Position numbers and translations under genes: made by a program | NCBI RefSeq assembly: GCF_963169125.1 | Contig: NC_084794.1 | Coordinates: 156,374,858-156,438,857, forward strand | DNA from: Humulus lupulus | Lineage: Eukaryota > Streptophyta > Magnoliopsida > Rosales > Cannabaceae | DNA: 64,000 nucleotides | Direction: 5' to 3' | Shown: in pieces, positions 1 through 10,400 of the stretch | Position numbering within the stretch: the stretch's first letter is position 1 | Layout of the letters: every line of letters starts with the position of its first letter | Notes under the pieces: model-generated | The model's database searches: none | The model's input: the letters and a program-made list of their open reading frames with translations, nothing else | What the model was told of the DNA's origin: nothing

Positions 1-247
1 TACTACTGTGGGTTTGCAGTTACTTAGCCTGGGACCTTAGGAACCACCTTCCGAGGAGGAAAACCTGTGGCTTGAGCCTGGGCTTGACATGTTCCACCCC
101 TAGCATACTGGTGGAGGTGTCCCAGTTTGATGAGATTCTCAATTTCATCCCTAAGTTTCCCGTACTCATTGGTGTGGTTCCCCACATCATTGTGGATCCG
201 ACAAAATTTAGTGGAATCTTTTCTCTCCTAATCCCTTCGCATAGGCT
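1..247 (-). pseudogene. Ty3/gypsy gag relic, Tat-like (C-terminal side, cut by window edge)
   Basis: Read on the minus strand, this stretch encodes a basic segment with the run RIHNDVGNHTNEYGKLRDEI followed by a leucine-rich tail. That is the region after the capsid domain in gag of Tat/Athila-type gypsy elements, whose usual form has a histidine-rich HxxxGHxTEEC-like core. It is the continuation of the gag relic at 1061-1868: removing the CACTA insertion and one TSD copy leaves the reading frame uninterrupted at the join. One in-frame stop lies just after the join. The rest of the element lies left of the window. Lineage is inferred from motif resemblance only. Confidence 0.72.
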
Positions 248-1060
248 CACTACTACAAAAACATACTTTTAGGACACTTTTTTAGGGCACTCACCTAGAT
301 GCGAGTTCTAAAAGCTGATGTGTGTCCTAAAAGTTTGAACTTTTTTTAACAAAAGTTCCTGGAATTTTTAGGACATTCATTGAGAGTCCTTAAAGAATTT
401 CTTTTAGGACACGTAGTGCGAGCCCTAAAACATGTGTGTCCTAAAAGTTTGAATAATTTTTTTAACCAAAGTTTTATTATATATTAAATCAGAAAAGAAA
501 AAAAAACACTCAACCCATTCTCTCTCTCTCTCTCTCTCTTCCTTGGATTCCCCATCTCTTCCCTCATTTCTCTCTCTCTCGTAACTTACTGCCAGCCAAG
601 AATGGCGGCTCTCTGGCCATCCCTTGCCTACACACACCGCCCAAGTGTCTTTACCAGCCCCTGAAATCCCCAGCTCCGTGAGCCCCTACTCGCGCGCGTC
701 CTCTAGCCCTCTGGAAGGAGCCTCCAAAGTTCGGCGACTATGTGGGTTTTCTTAAACTTTTTAGGCATTTTCCGACCACCTCGAGCCACCCTGAGCCAAA
801 TGACCACCACCACTACTTTCCTTGTGCTTTGGGATTCAAAGCACACTAAAGGATTGGACCGAGCCACCACCGCGGGGTGGTGGCGCCGCTATCATTGTCG
901 GAGCTCCGACAGGAGCTTCGGCTCCAATTAATTTTTAAAAAATTAAAAATAAAACTCTTTAAGGACTCGCAACGTGAGACCTAGAAAACCTCACTTCTTA
1001 AGGCTCTCAAATAGAGGGCTCGCGCCCCGCAAGTCCTAAAAATCCTTTTTTGTAGTAGTG
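248..1060. mobile_element. Non-autonomous CACTA-type DNA transposon (813 bp)
   Basis: The left end reads CACTACTACAAAAA and the right end is its near-perfect inverse, TTTTTTGTAGTAGTG. Both ends are flanked by GCT (245-247 and 1061-1063), the 3-bp target duplication expected of CACTA (En/Spm) elements. Subterminal sequence repeats the word GTCCTAAAAG and its variants near both ends, as expected for transposase-binding subterminal repeats. No transposase is encoded, so movement would depend on an autonomous partner. The interior contains a CT microsatellite and a GC-rich block (about 590-920) unlike the AT-rich arms; its origin is unknown. It interrupts a gypsy gag. Confidence 0.9.
520..540. 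repeat. (CT)n microsatellite
   Basis: An uninterrupted CT dinucleotide run inside the CACTA element, followed by further CT-rich tracts up to about 580. Confidence 0.9.
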
Positions 1061-1868
1061 GCTGTGGTTTCCGGTAATGTACCTGCTGTTCCGCGACCAG
1101 GAAAATATTCTCCCGAGTATCCACAAAGTCCGTGTACTCAAAGTATTGTGGAGCGTACTTCTCGTCGGGAGCTGCTCCAGTTCTCTTGGGCTTCTTGCCC
1201 TTGCCTTTCCCCCTGCATTTGTTCCCATTAGGGGCCTCGCTGGGTGCTACGGACTAGGTTGGAGTCGCAGTTCCAACACTGAATGCAGGTTGAAAAGCAC
1301 TATATCCAGTGGGAGCTGCTCCATAGCATGTTGGGGTGGCACTAACTCCTGCACTTGGCATGGCGCTGAAGCCAACTGGTTGAACAGCTGGGCTGAACTG
1401 TGGATTGCTCATAACACTCATTTGGGTTGTAGTATATGGAGATTGCTGGATTCCCGGAGCCGTGACATTTGGGAACAACAGAGTGGGGAAAGGGAGTGGT
1501 CCTCCGAATGCTCCAATCTGGGCATCCTCCTAGTTGATGTACTCTTGGGCTCGACGTATGAAGTCGTTGAGCCTGTGGCATCCTCTTCGTTGGAGGTCAT
1601 CCCATAGTGGGGAACCTGCTCGGATGCTAGCTTGTAGGGCCATTAGCTGTTGGCCATCATCGACCCTTTTGGTCCTAGCTGCTTCTTCCTTAAAGCATTT
1701 GATGTAGGTTTTAAGGGTCTCAAGTGATCCCTGCTTAATGTTGGCCAAAGTATTGACCTCAAAATTAATCTTCTGAGCAGCCATGAATTGTCTTCAGAAG
1801 GAGAAGGAGAGTTGGTGCCAAGAGTGGATGGATCCTAGCCACTCGTCTGCTGGTCTCGTCAGAGTCAA
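1061..1868 (-). pseudogene. Ty3/gypsy gag relic, Tat-like (capsid-like part)
   Basis: On the minus strand, from about 1860 down to 1061, the reading frame shows the gypsy gag capsid block: a tryptophan-rich start, then NTLANIKQGSLETLKTYIK, RADDGQ-like and LMALQASIRAGSPLWDDL motifs, then a Pro/Gln/Thr-rich linker and a basic GKGKGKKPKRTG-like stretch. In-frame stops occur at about 1529 (where family members usually have Trp), at about 1253 and at about 1788. Homology ends abruptly near 1868, where AT-rich DNA begins, so the 5' part is lost. It belongs with 1-247. Because gag lies left of the Tat pol at 27654-33313 on the same strand, the two cannot be one undisturbed element. Confidence 0.78.
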
Positions 1869-2476
1869 ATGTTAGTTTAAATATGATTTGTGTGTTTATA
1901 GAATTTTTTTTGAAGATTGAGAATGTTAGTTTAAATGCGATTTTATATTATATTAAAATTAGTTTATAAAAATATATAATAATACCAATTTTATTATTAA
2001 TTGGTTGAACATATTAATTTAAATAATTGATAAAAATATATCTCGTAATTATCAAAACCAGTAAAAATATAATTGATTTTACTGAATGTAGATATTATTA
2101 ATTGGTTGGTGTAATTATTATTAATAATTAGTTTATTATTATTATTTTAAATAATTGGACTGCCTATTTCTGGTGGCTTTGGTTGGATGGTATATTATGT
2201 GTGATTGGATTATATATTGTATATTATAATTATATTTTTTAATCTAAGATTATAATGTAATATTTTTTTTACAGTTTTTAATATATATAAAAATATATAT
2301 TATTTTATTTGTAATTGCTACATAAAATACATATTATATAAATTTATGTTATTTCATAATTTTTTTTGTAATATTGTATTCAAAATGTTTTATGTTTTAT
2401 TCCATTCTAAAATTGGTCCTAGACATAAAATTAAAAAATAAAAATATTACATGTATAATAAAATATAATGTCTTCA
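1869..2476. other. AT-rich stretch without a recognisable gene
   Basis: Very AT-rich DNA with many short TTATTA and TATATA runs. I see no coding signal, no LTR termini and no clear inverted repeat pair here. Confidence 0.6.
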
Positions 2477-2826
2477 TCATAGTTGGCTTGACTCAAACAT
2501 TGTATTACATGTCACGTGCCGCATGTCATAAAAGACTTGGATATAACAAAAAAAATAATAGATTGTGGAAATTTTAACTGCGAAGAACGAGGGCCTCCTA
2601 CACCATGATACGTACCTCATATTTGAATTTGTAATTAAAACCTGACTAAAATTATAAAGTTACGAATATTCACATTCGAACTAATATGGTTCAATGAATT
2701 TCAAGTGCAAGGGCATATGTTCAACTGTATGATAACACTGCAAAGCTAGATGCAATTATGTTCAGAGAAATAGTGGAAGAGACATTTGGACATTCTGTAA
2801 TTCAACTCATGGAACATGATAAATAA
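2477..2826 (+). pseudogene. Relic of an RPA-type OB-fold (replication factor A C-terminal-like) gene
   Basis: Two exon-like pieces are visible on the plus strand. The first (about 2490-2600) reads YYMSRAACHKRLGYNKKNN then RLWKF, resembling the CxxC zinc-ribbon start of the RPA70 C-terminal domain, with the first Cys lost and a stop after WKF. The second (about 2701-2826) reads ARAYVQLYDNTAKLDAIMF then a REIVEETFGHS stretch, ending in a TAA. This matches the typical 'Y-L-D-TGKL-A-lF-e-AE-i-G' strand pattern of RPA OB folds. It starts after a TTTCAAG acceptor-like site, suggesting a lost intron. Such RPA-like genes occur as host genes and as cargo of Helitrons; I see no Helitron ends here. It is broken and partial. 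Confidence 0.55.
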
Positions 2827-3015
2827 GCACCTTCTTCTAAATTTATAGAAAATGTACTTCTTTAAGTTATTTTTAGTTTCATTTTTACATTTAAATAAAT
2901 TCTTATCTATTATTCTCATACATTACATTACAAACTTTTTTTTTAATAATTTACAACATTCTATACTTATTTGACATTTCCTGAAAATCGCAACAAAATA
3001 AAATAATTATATATA

Positions 3016-4023
3016 GAATAAATAATATTTTTGCCTCCCGAACTATGACCACTATATGATCGTGCTCCTTCAATAATTCACGATGTTAAAAATTCCTCTG
3101 ACTACACACCTTACTGAAATATGAGACTTCTGTTAGATTTCGTTCTAGGTGGCTAACAAATTGATGATGTGGCAGTGCCATGTGTAGAATAATTAGAAAT
3201 TTTGCCCCTCAAACTTTGACCAATACCACATTGTGCCCTTTTATTAAAACTATTTTTTTAAGAAATTCTAATTTTTTTTAAAAACAATAATTAAATCCTT
3301 AAAAATTAATTTTTTTTAAAAATAAACAATACTAAATTTTTCCAAATTAATTAAATAAATTTTCAAATATTCAAAAAGTAAAAATCTAATTAATTAAAAA
3401 TAACTTTTTTTTAAAACTTTTTCTTTTCTCTTACAATATAAAATAAATATATCTTAAAATAAAAAATAATAAAAAAAATCAATCCTAAAACATAGTTTTT
3501 TCCCATTGTTCTCCTCCTTACAAATTAAAAGATTTTTTTTTCATTTGTTTAGGCCATTTGTCCTTCTTCCTCATATTTTATTAAAAGTTTTTTCTTTGAT
3601 TAAGTATTTATTTTAAATTTTCATTCCAAAATAGATTTATTTTATATTGTAAAAGAAAAGAAAAGGAAAATGTAAAAAAAGTTATTTGTTATTTATTAGA
3701 TTTTTAGTTTTTTAAGGATTTAATTAATATATTTAAGAAAAAAAATTAGATTTTTTTAATAAAAATTGCACGATCTGGTAGTGGTCAAAGTTCGGGGGGA
3801 AAAATTACAAATTATTCTACACATGACATTGCCACATCAACAGACAAAATGTCACATCATCAATCTGTTAGCCACCTAGGAAGAGAACTAACATAAGTTC
3901 CATAATTCAGTAACATGTATAGTTCAGGGGGGATTTTCAACATCACAAATCATTAGGGGGGGGGGGGGAGCATGATCATACCATGGTCATATTTCGGGAG
4001 GGGGGGAAAAATGCTATTTATCC
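3016..4023. mobile_element. Foldback (long inverted repeat) DNA element
   Basis: The left end (GAATAAATAATATTTTTGCC and onward) and the inverse of the right end (GGATAAATAGCATTTTTCCC and onward) are similar. The match runs almost to the centre: both arms share, in order, the 'CTCCCGAACTATGACCA' block, the 'GTTAGCCACCTAG' block, the 'TGTAGAATAATT' block, the 'CAAACTTTGACCA' block and the 'ACAATATAAAATAAAT' block. Each arm is therefore about 450-480 bp. Flanks TTATATATA (left) and TTATAAATA (right) agree at 7 of 9 positions, compatible with a decayed 9-bp MULE-type target duplication. No protein is encoded. A 13-G run lies near 3957-3969 in the right arm. Confidence 0.75.
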
Positions 4024-5308
4024 TTATAAATATGTATATATTAACAAAGAAAACGTGCATTTCACGTTCCCTTTACATAGTATATAATATAAATATAAGA
4101 AAATTCTATAGTAGATGTAACGCCCTGGATAGCTAAGACCGCTACACTGTGTGTTTATAAAGGTGTGAGACTTGCTAATCAAGTCGTTTACTCAAAGCGT
4201 GTCATTAGCTAAAGTGTTCTAGGGCTAAAAGACATTTTGGCCGCAACAGAAACATTTTATAGATTATAAACAATTTACAGAAGGGATCCCCAAAAGTACA
4301 ATGTTTAAAAGTTGGTTTACAAAACTCAACAGTTAAGAGTAAACATTAGCCATACTAAGGCAAAATACAAGGTTCTAGTCCTCTTGTCCCTGTAATCTCC
4401 TCAACCGTGGCGGATGAGCGGCCTGAAATGTACATTCACCCTGCAGAGCTCTCCAATCAGGGTTTATCAATCTTGCCCTTGCCTTTTCCTGCACCACGTA
4501 GCACCCGTGAGCCGAGGTCCAGCAAGAAAACAACATACACAACATATACAATAATGAAAATACAATACTTTAATGAGCATGTTCAATCATTCAATCCATA
4601 GCATGTAAGCATACTTCAAGGTGCAAACAAAACTCATCTATACTTAGATTATTCAACAATCTCACTAATTCACATTTATACCCAATACAATACTCAATTC
4701 ACGCAATAGCTAGGGCCGACACCTTAGGCCGCACCCTCTGTTCAACCCACTGACTCTGGCTCGCTTAAACCGAGCTCAGTGCATAATAAGCTGTCCTCAG
4801 ATACCAGTGTCCGAGCCGCGCCATTTGCGCAAGTTAACCGTGGCTCGCTTATGTCGTTGGTTTACAATTTACATGGCATAATACCATTCTCTCAATCATA
4901 TATATCAGGGATCCCTTAGTCCCGTTCAATTATTCAATCGGGTATAGTTTTCTTACCTTTGGCTTTCAAATAAACTAGTTACAAGCGATGCTCCTTGAGC
5001 GCGATCCGATCCCCGAGCCCTACCTTAGCACCTAGTCACAACCAAGATAAAGGACACCATTAACAATCTTAAATGAGCTTCTAGACAAAGTTCTAGTCCC
5101 CGGAACATTGAACTTCACCAAATATGGTAAAAGATTCAATCCCGAGCACCCTAGGATAATTTCCCAAGCCTAGAATCTCAAAATCCAAAAATCCCTTAAG
5201 GGCCGCGACATTAGCCATCCATGCCTCGGCATGGCCCCAACCAGGGGCGTCCAAATGCCCAAAAACAAGTAAGGGCCGTGACATTCCTTAGGCCATGCCG
5301 CGGCCCGC

Positions 5309-7282
5309 TGTAACACCCTGCTTCCTTAGAGCCGTTACTACGTGAGTTTAAAAACGTGCTTTCAACTCGCTAATCGAGGTTTTAAGTCAAACAGTGTAAT
5401 TAAGCCATAAACAAAGGAAAGACTTGAGAAATAATAATTTCCATAGAAAATTGTAAAAGTTTTACACTTGGGATCCCAAAATACAGTTTAGAAATATTTA
5501 CAACATATAAACTGAACCAAGTCGGCTAGACGAAAAAATCTAGGTTTATTTACAAGCATCTCCCAAATTGCTCTGGCTGTGGCAGCCAGGCTGGCCAAAC
5601 ATGTACACACCGCCTCACGCCTGCTGTACTCATGGTTGGTAGATCTTTTCTTTACCCATACCTGCACCACAGAGCATCTGTGAGCCGAAGCCCAGCAAGA
5701 GAACCCACAATCAGATAACATATGCAACACATATATCAAGCATATAAAGAGGCTACCAATGGCTAAACACATACGACCTAGCAATCTCAGGCATTTACCA
5801 AGCCCTGGTTTCGCGGATCACGCCATGAGGATATCCTAGGTATCCTTCTAAGGACTCGCCCTGGCAACTCGCACTCCACGTGCTCAACGCTGCACCCGGT
5901 ACCTTGCTGTTCTCGGCCTTGCACTCAACATGCCCAATGCCGTTCCCGGCCCTTCGCCGTTCTCGGTCTACACCGTTCTCGGCTCAAGCCGACAATTCAC
6001 ATCATAATATACATAGCATAACAAGCAAGTTTCGAATTCTAGCATAATCAGATAAAGGGCTACGCCCCGCAGTTCTAACATATTGGGCTCGGCCCTGCAT
6101 ATCAACTCTATTCAAACACATTGGGCTCAGCCCTGCACACAAGCTCCATGGGAACAAGTGTTCTCTTACATGAGTTCCGAGCTTTCTGAGCACTGATGCC
6201 CCGAGCACAGTCCTCTAACGTGAGCCTCCCCGAAACCCTAGTCACAACACATTAACAATGTCCATCCATCAAATTCTAATCCAATAAATAACTTATAGCC
6301 ATAACCCTAACCTCCGGGTCCTTGAATTCTATCAATTTGGGTGATAAAATCCATCCCGAGCCTTACCCCTTGAGTTCCCAAGCCTAAAATACCCTTAAAA
6401 CTCAAACTGGCACAAAGGGATGCGGCCCCACCCACAAGAGCTGTGGCAAGCCTCGAAACAGAGGCTAGCACCTCACTGACCCCCACACGGGCCGCGGCGC
6501 GCATGAGCTTCTCGGCCTCCCATGGCCGCGCACGCACACAAGACGTGGCGCACCCCTCCTAGGGCATCGGATCTCACCTCCGAACCCAGAATTCCTCATC
6601 AGTTTTCTACCTTTTCTTCAAGCCAATCCTCACCGAAACCAGACTAACAATCCTAGATAATTAACACCATCATTCCAGCTCAATAACAGCACTAAAACCC
6701 CATTGAATCCTACTCCAAAACTCAGCTAAGGAAACCAAAAGTAGACCAAACTTGACAAACATGCAAACCTCAAAACCAGCAGAAATTCAAGACCAAATCT
6801 TAATAATTAGAACTTACCTCTTACTGAATTAAGCTTCTGAACCAGTTCCCCCTATGCATCAATCTTCAAACTTCAAGTTCCCATAAATTTCCCCAGTATT
6901 CCCACCTAGACATTTTATCCTCAAATATATCTCCAAATATTTATTTTCATGTTCCGATAATCCCATAACACCTAGTACCCAAATTACCCCTCGACTCACC
7001 CCGAGTCCGAATCTCAACCCCGTTGTGACTCTCTGGCTAAGCGCTCCCCAGGACTATCTCAGATCGTGCTGCACAGACATATCACATATATAACATTTAT
7101 CACATTCATGCCCCTAATATCCAGACGGGGCCCACATGCACATTTAACTCACTAAACATGCATCACTATCATATATTCACATTAATTCACCCATTAACAT
7201 ATTAAAGCATATTAAATCATTTATTGCCCTCCAGGCACACTAATCAAGGCCCTAAGCCGATTAGAAAATTCGGGTCGTTACA
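5309..7282 (-). repeat. 3' LTR of the LARD-like element (1974 bp, internal deletion)
   Basis: Begins TGTAACACCC and ends GGTCGTTACA. Compared with its partner at 11831-14060 it lacks 232 bp, which in the partner lie between two copies of ATTTCCCCAG (13430-13439 and 13662-13671). Here only one copy remains (6887-6896). The lost piece holds the TATA-like and GA-rich region. Confidence 0.9.
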
Positions 7283-7295
7283 ACTATCCCCTCCT
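7283..7295 (-). other. Polypurine tract of the LARD-like element
   Basis: On the minus strand AAGGAGGGGATAGT directly precedes the LTR, the position of the plus-strand priming site. A second copy of this tract and its flank lies at 7443-7457. Confidence 0.75.
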
Positions 7296-7442
7296 TACGA
7301 AAATTTCGCCCTCGAAATTACTTGAACAACTCGGGATACCGCTCCCTCATCTTTGTCTCAAGTTCCCCCGTTGCCTCCTCAACCTTGCTGTTTCTCCACA
7401 GCACTTTCACCAAGGCGATGGTCTTGCTCCGCAAGACTTTGT
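7296..7442 (-). pseudogene. Chromodomain tail of pol (about 40 codons, well preserved)
   Basis: On the minus strand the frame reads KTIALVKVLWRNSKVEEATG and continues to RYPELFK followed by a stop, the C-terminal end of the integrase chromodomain of Tekay elements. It parallels the same region of Tekay-1 (17434-17560). It has no stop before the natural end, in contrast to the unreadable interior that follows at 7443, which starts again with a polypurine-tract-like sequence. This suggests the segment was gained by recombination with an autonomous relative. Confidence 0.7.
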
Positions 7443-10400
7443 ACTATCCCCTCCTTAATATAATTTTGTCTTTGAAATTTACTTGAACACACCAGGCTGT
7501 ATACCTCATACCTCTAATGACAATTCCCAAGGTCCAATGCCCTTACCTTTAATCATTAATAATACCCATGCGTGAGTACAATCTTTTTCCACAAGATCTT
7601 GTTTGATAACCATACCTTCTTTAACTTTTACTTATACATTAAATCTACAGAACTCCAGTGTCTGCTTGGTTCACAGCAATCTCTTCGTTGATTATTCTCA
7701 ATGTCAAAATACTTATGAATCATCATCCCTACCAGGATAAGATCAACTTATAGGCCCGCGGCCAAATCCTTAGTACGACTTTAGAACTCTTGTCGAAACG
7801 AAAATCATAACTCCCTTTTTCTTTCCTCACTATCATACTCTTCCTTGCTGCTTAACTTGGAGGAATATACAACTCCCATTCTGAAACCCCGTACTCCAAA
7901 GTTAACAGTTTACAGGTTCCTATAAACTTTCAGATAGGCAGACATCCCCTGCCTTAAGAATTCCAACATCCTTTTTGCTTTTCCTCTGAATTATTACTGA
8001 ACCGTAGTGTCCACTAATCTTAATTCTTTGCTTTTATCTTACCAAGTCTTATGCCTTGTCACCTTAGCTGTACTCCAGCATCCAATACCGTGACTGTCTC
8101 ATCAAAGAATACACCTCCTTTGATATTCTAAAAGTTGCACATTCAATACTTAAACCCTTAATATAATTGTTAAGCCCTCAAATTGCTATCCTTTCTGCAA
8201 TCAATCAGTAATTTCAGATTACTTCTCTATTTTCTTCGATCTCGGGTCCCTTTCCATAACTTAGAAACTATAGGGTCTCAATTCCTCATTACCAATGCCC
8301 TATTTCATTACCAATTATACAAACCAAAGTATGCTATCTTATTCAGCTGAGTTACAACTCCTCCCCTGATCCGTCACCTTATTTACAGTCCAATGTGATC
8401 CATTCTTATGATCCATCATCGTATTATTCTACTTCTCAATATTCGAGTATCCCAGGTTCTACCATCAGCTAAAACCTCCCAGTACCACAAACCCTAAGGG
8501 GTGAAACAACACCCACTTATAACTCCCATCTCCACACCAAATTCTCTTTGGACCATTCATCTGGTTCTTGTACCTTATCTTGTATAATACTCATAGGGTT
8601 CTTCCTTGTTTCCACAAAACCAAAGCTCTGGATTTCATTATCCAAAGAAAACATATGTGTCCATCACCACACACTAACACTATACCAATTTCAATCGTTA
8701 TCCTGTCCATTCCATTACAACCTGTGGCGCTCTTTTAATTGACTCACACACCTTCCAAGTAAGAGATCCACCTCATATTAAATCTCCTCCTCGTACAGTC
8801 GAAGACTTATAACATCAACCTTCCATCTGTTGCGTTCCACTAAATTTTAGTCTCAAGATTATCTTTCTTACTAACAACCCAACACTCAAGTACCTTATGC
8901 TAAGCATCACCATCAACTTAACATTCCAAGTATATCAACCATGTTCCATTCTTTCACCTCACACGAGGTTCAACCCATCCTCGCGCCAATCTGAGCCTGA
9001 GCGTGCCCAACCTGTGGCGCACCCCCACGGTTCCATACCCTCATCATAGATCAGGTACTTTATGCTATCTCTCTATACTTAACCATAACACACGCATATT
9101 CCTGTATCACCAGATACCAATAAACTCTTACCTTGTCTTCTGAATTCTGATTTGACACCATTCATTCCGTCTAACCCCAAGTTTTACTGTTCTGCCCATC
9201 TCTGATGTAGTTGTCTGCGGAGATACTTATGCGATAGATGACGCGTTTGCTAGTCTTGTTATGCCTTCTATTCTTCAGACGTTCTTCATTAACTTCTTCG
9301 TGACTACAGATCAAATCTTCTCATACCTGTCCTTTCTTATTATAGCTCTACTATGAGTACTCCTAACGAAACCCAAGCTGACACTTCGTAGAACCTTACC
9401 TGTGACCCTACTTCCTTGATACTAACGTCTTCAGCATAATAGTCATTCGCTCTCCATTTCCATCTGGGAGTAGTCCACATATACTGCTCGTGAACTTGAA
9501 GGGGACTTGCCCATACCGTTCTAATATTCTCTACTTTAGAACTTACCTGCGCTGCTGTAGCTTGAACCATTCTAGAATCTTTGTTACCAACTCCTTACAC
9601 CTTACTCAGTACAAAATAAAAATTCCTGAAATATCTCTCTCCTTGATTTCCAGCTGGTAATAACCAGGTCATAGATCAACTCCTGGAGACATTGTCCCAT
9701 CTTGTACCCAACATCAAACTTTTCATTCTTAACCGTTGATGCCATCAATTCTCGCCATATAATGCTCTGACTAATCCAAGGTCAAATTTCTTTAATTGCT
9801 TCAGGTAATTCCTTCTGTCAGCCGGTGCCATCTTCCACAACATTCCTGATACCAAATCCACCTGCATTCCGACTTTATGATAACCCCAATCTTTCCTTAT
9901 ATACCTATACAAGTTTCCCACTGGTTAGCTCAGCTTCCATTCAGTCTAATTACAATACTCGACATGATATCCCTTATAATCCATGGTTGTCTCTTAACAA
10001 ATCCACTTTCACTCTGCCTCATGTTGAGGCTTCCTTAAGACAAACTCTATTGTTCTCACTATGAACTTCTTAATTACTTGTATCCCAATTCATCTGCCAG
10101 AAGTTCCTTATTCCTCCTCAACAAATGCTATTATCCTCAACTTCTCACATAGCACCCTTGAGGAAAACTCTCTATGTTTAACTCCCTCTCGGAACATTCT
10201 CAACACCGAGTTCCTCCAGCTCGTTACATGACTAAAACATAAAACATCCAGTTAAATACTCATCTTCGAGGAATCAACCTCGAACTTCGAGTGTAACGAG
10301 GCATTCTAGTCTTTCGTTCCCTCACCATGGAAAATCCATCCTAACATACTGAATTATTTCACTTAAAAGTCGTGCCCTCACCCGATATCCTCCCAGGTGG

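Noticed and set aside
1077..1607. A 176-codon plus-strand open frame.
   Set aside because: It is antisense to the gypsy gag relic and its content is a mirror of that coding sequence.
5488..5784. A 98-codon minus-strand open frame in the LARD-like LTR, with a related frame at 12091-12294.
   Set aside because: It lies in the two copies of one LTR, so sharing is expected. The same DNA in other Tekay-like LTRs is read in different frames with stops, so the DNA word is conserved, not a protein.
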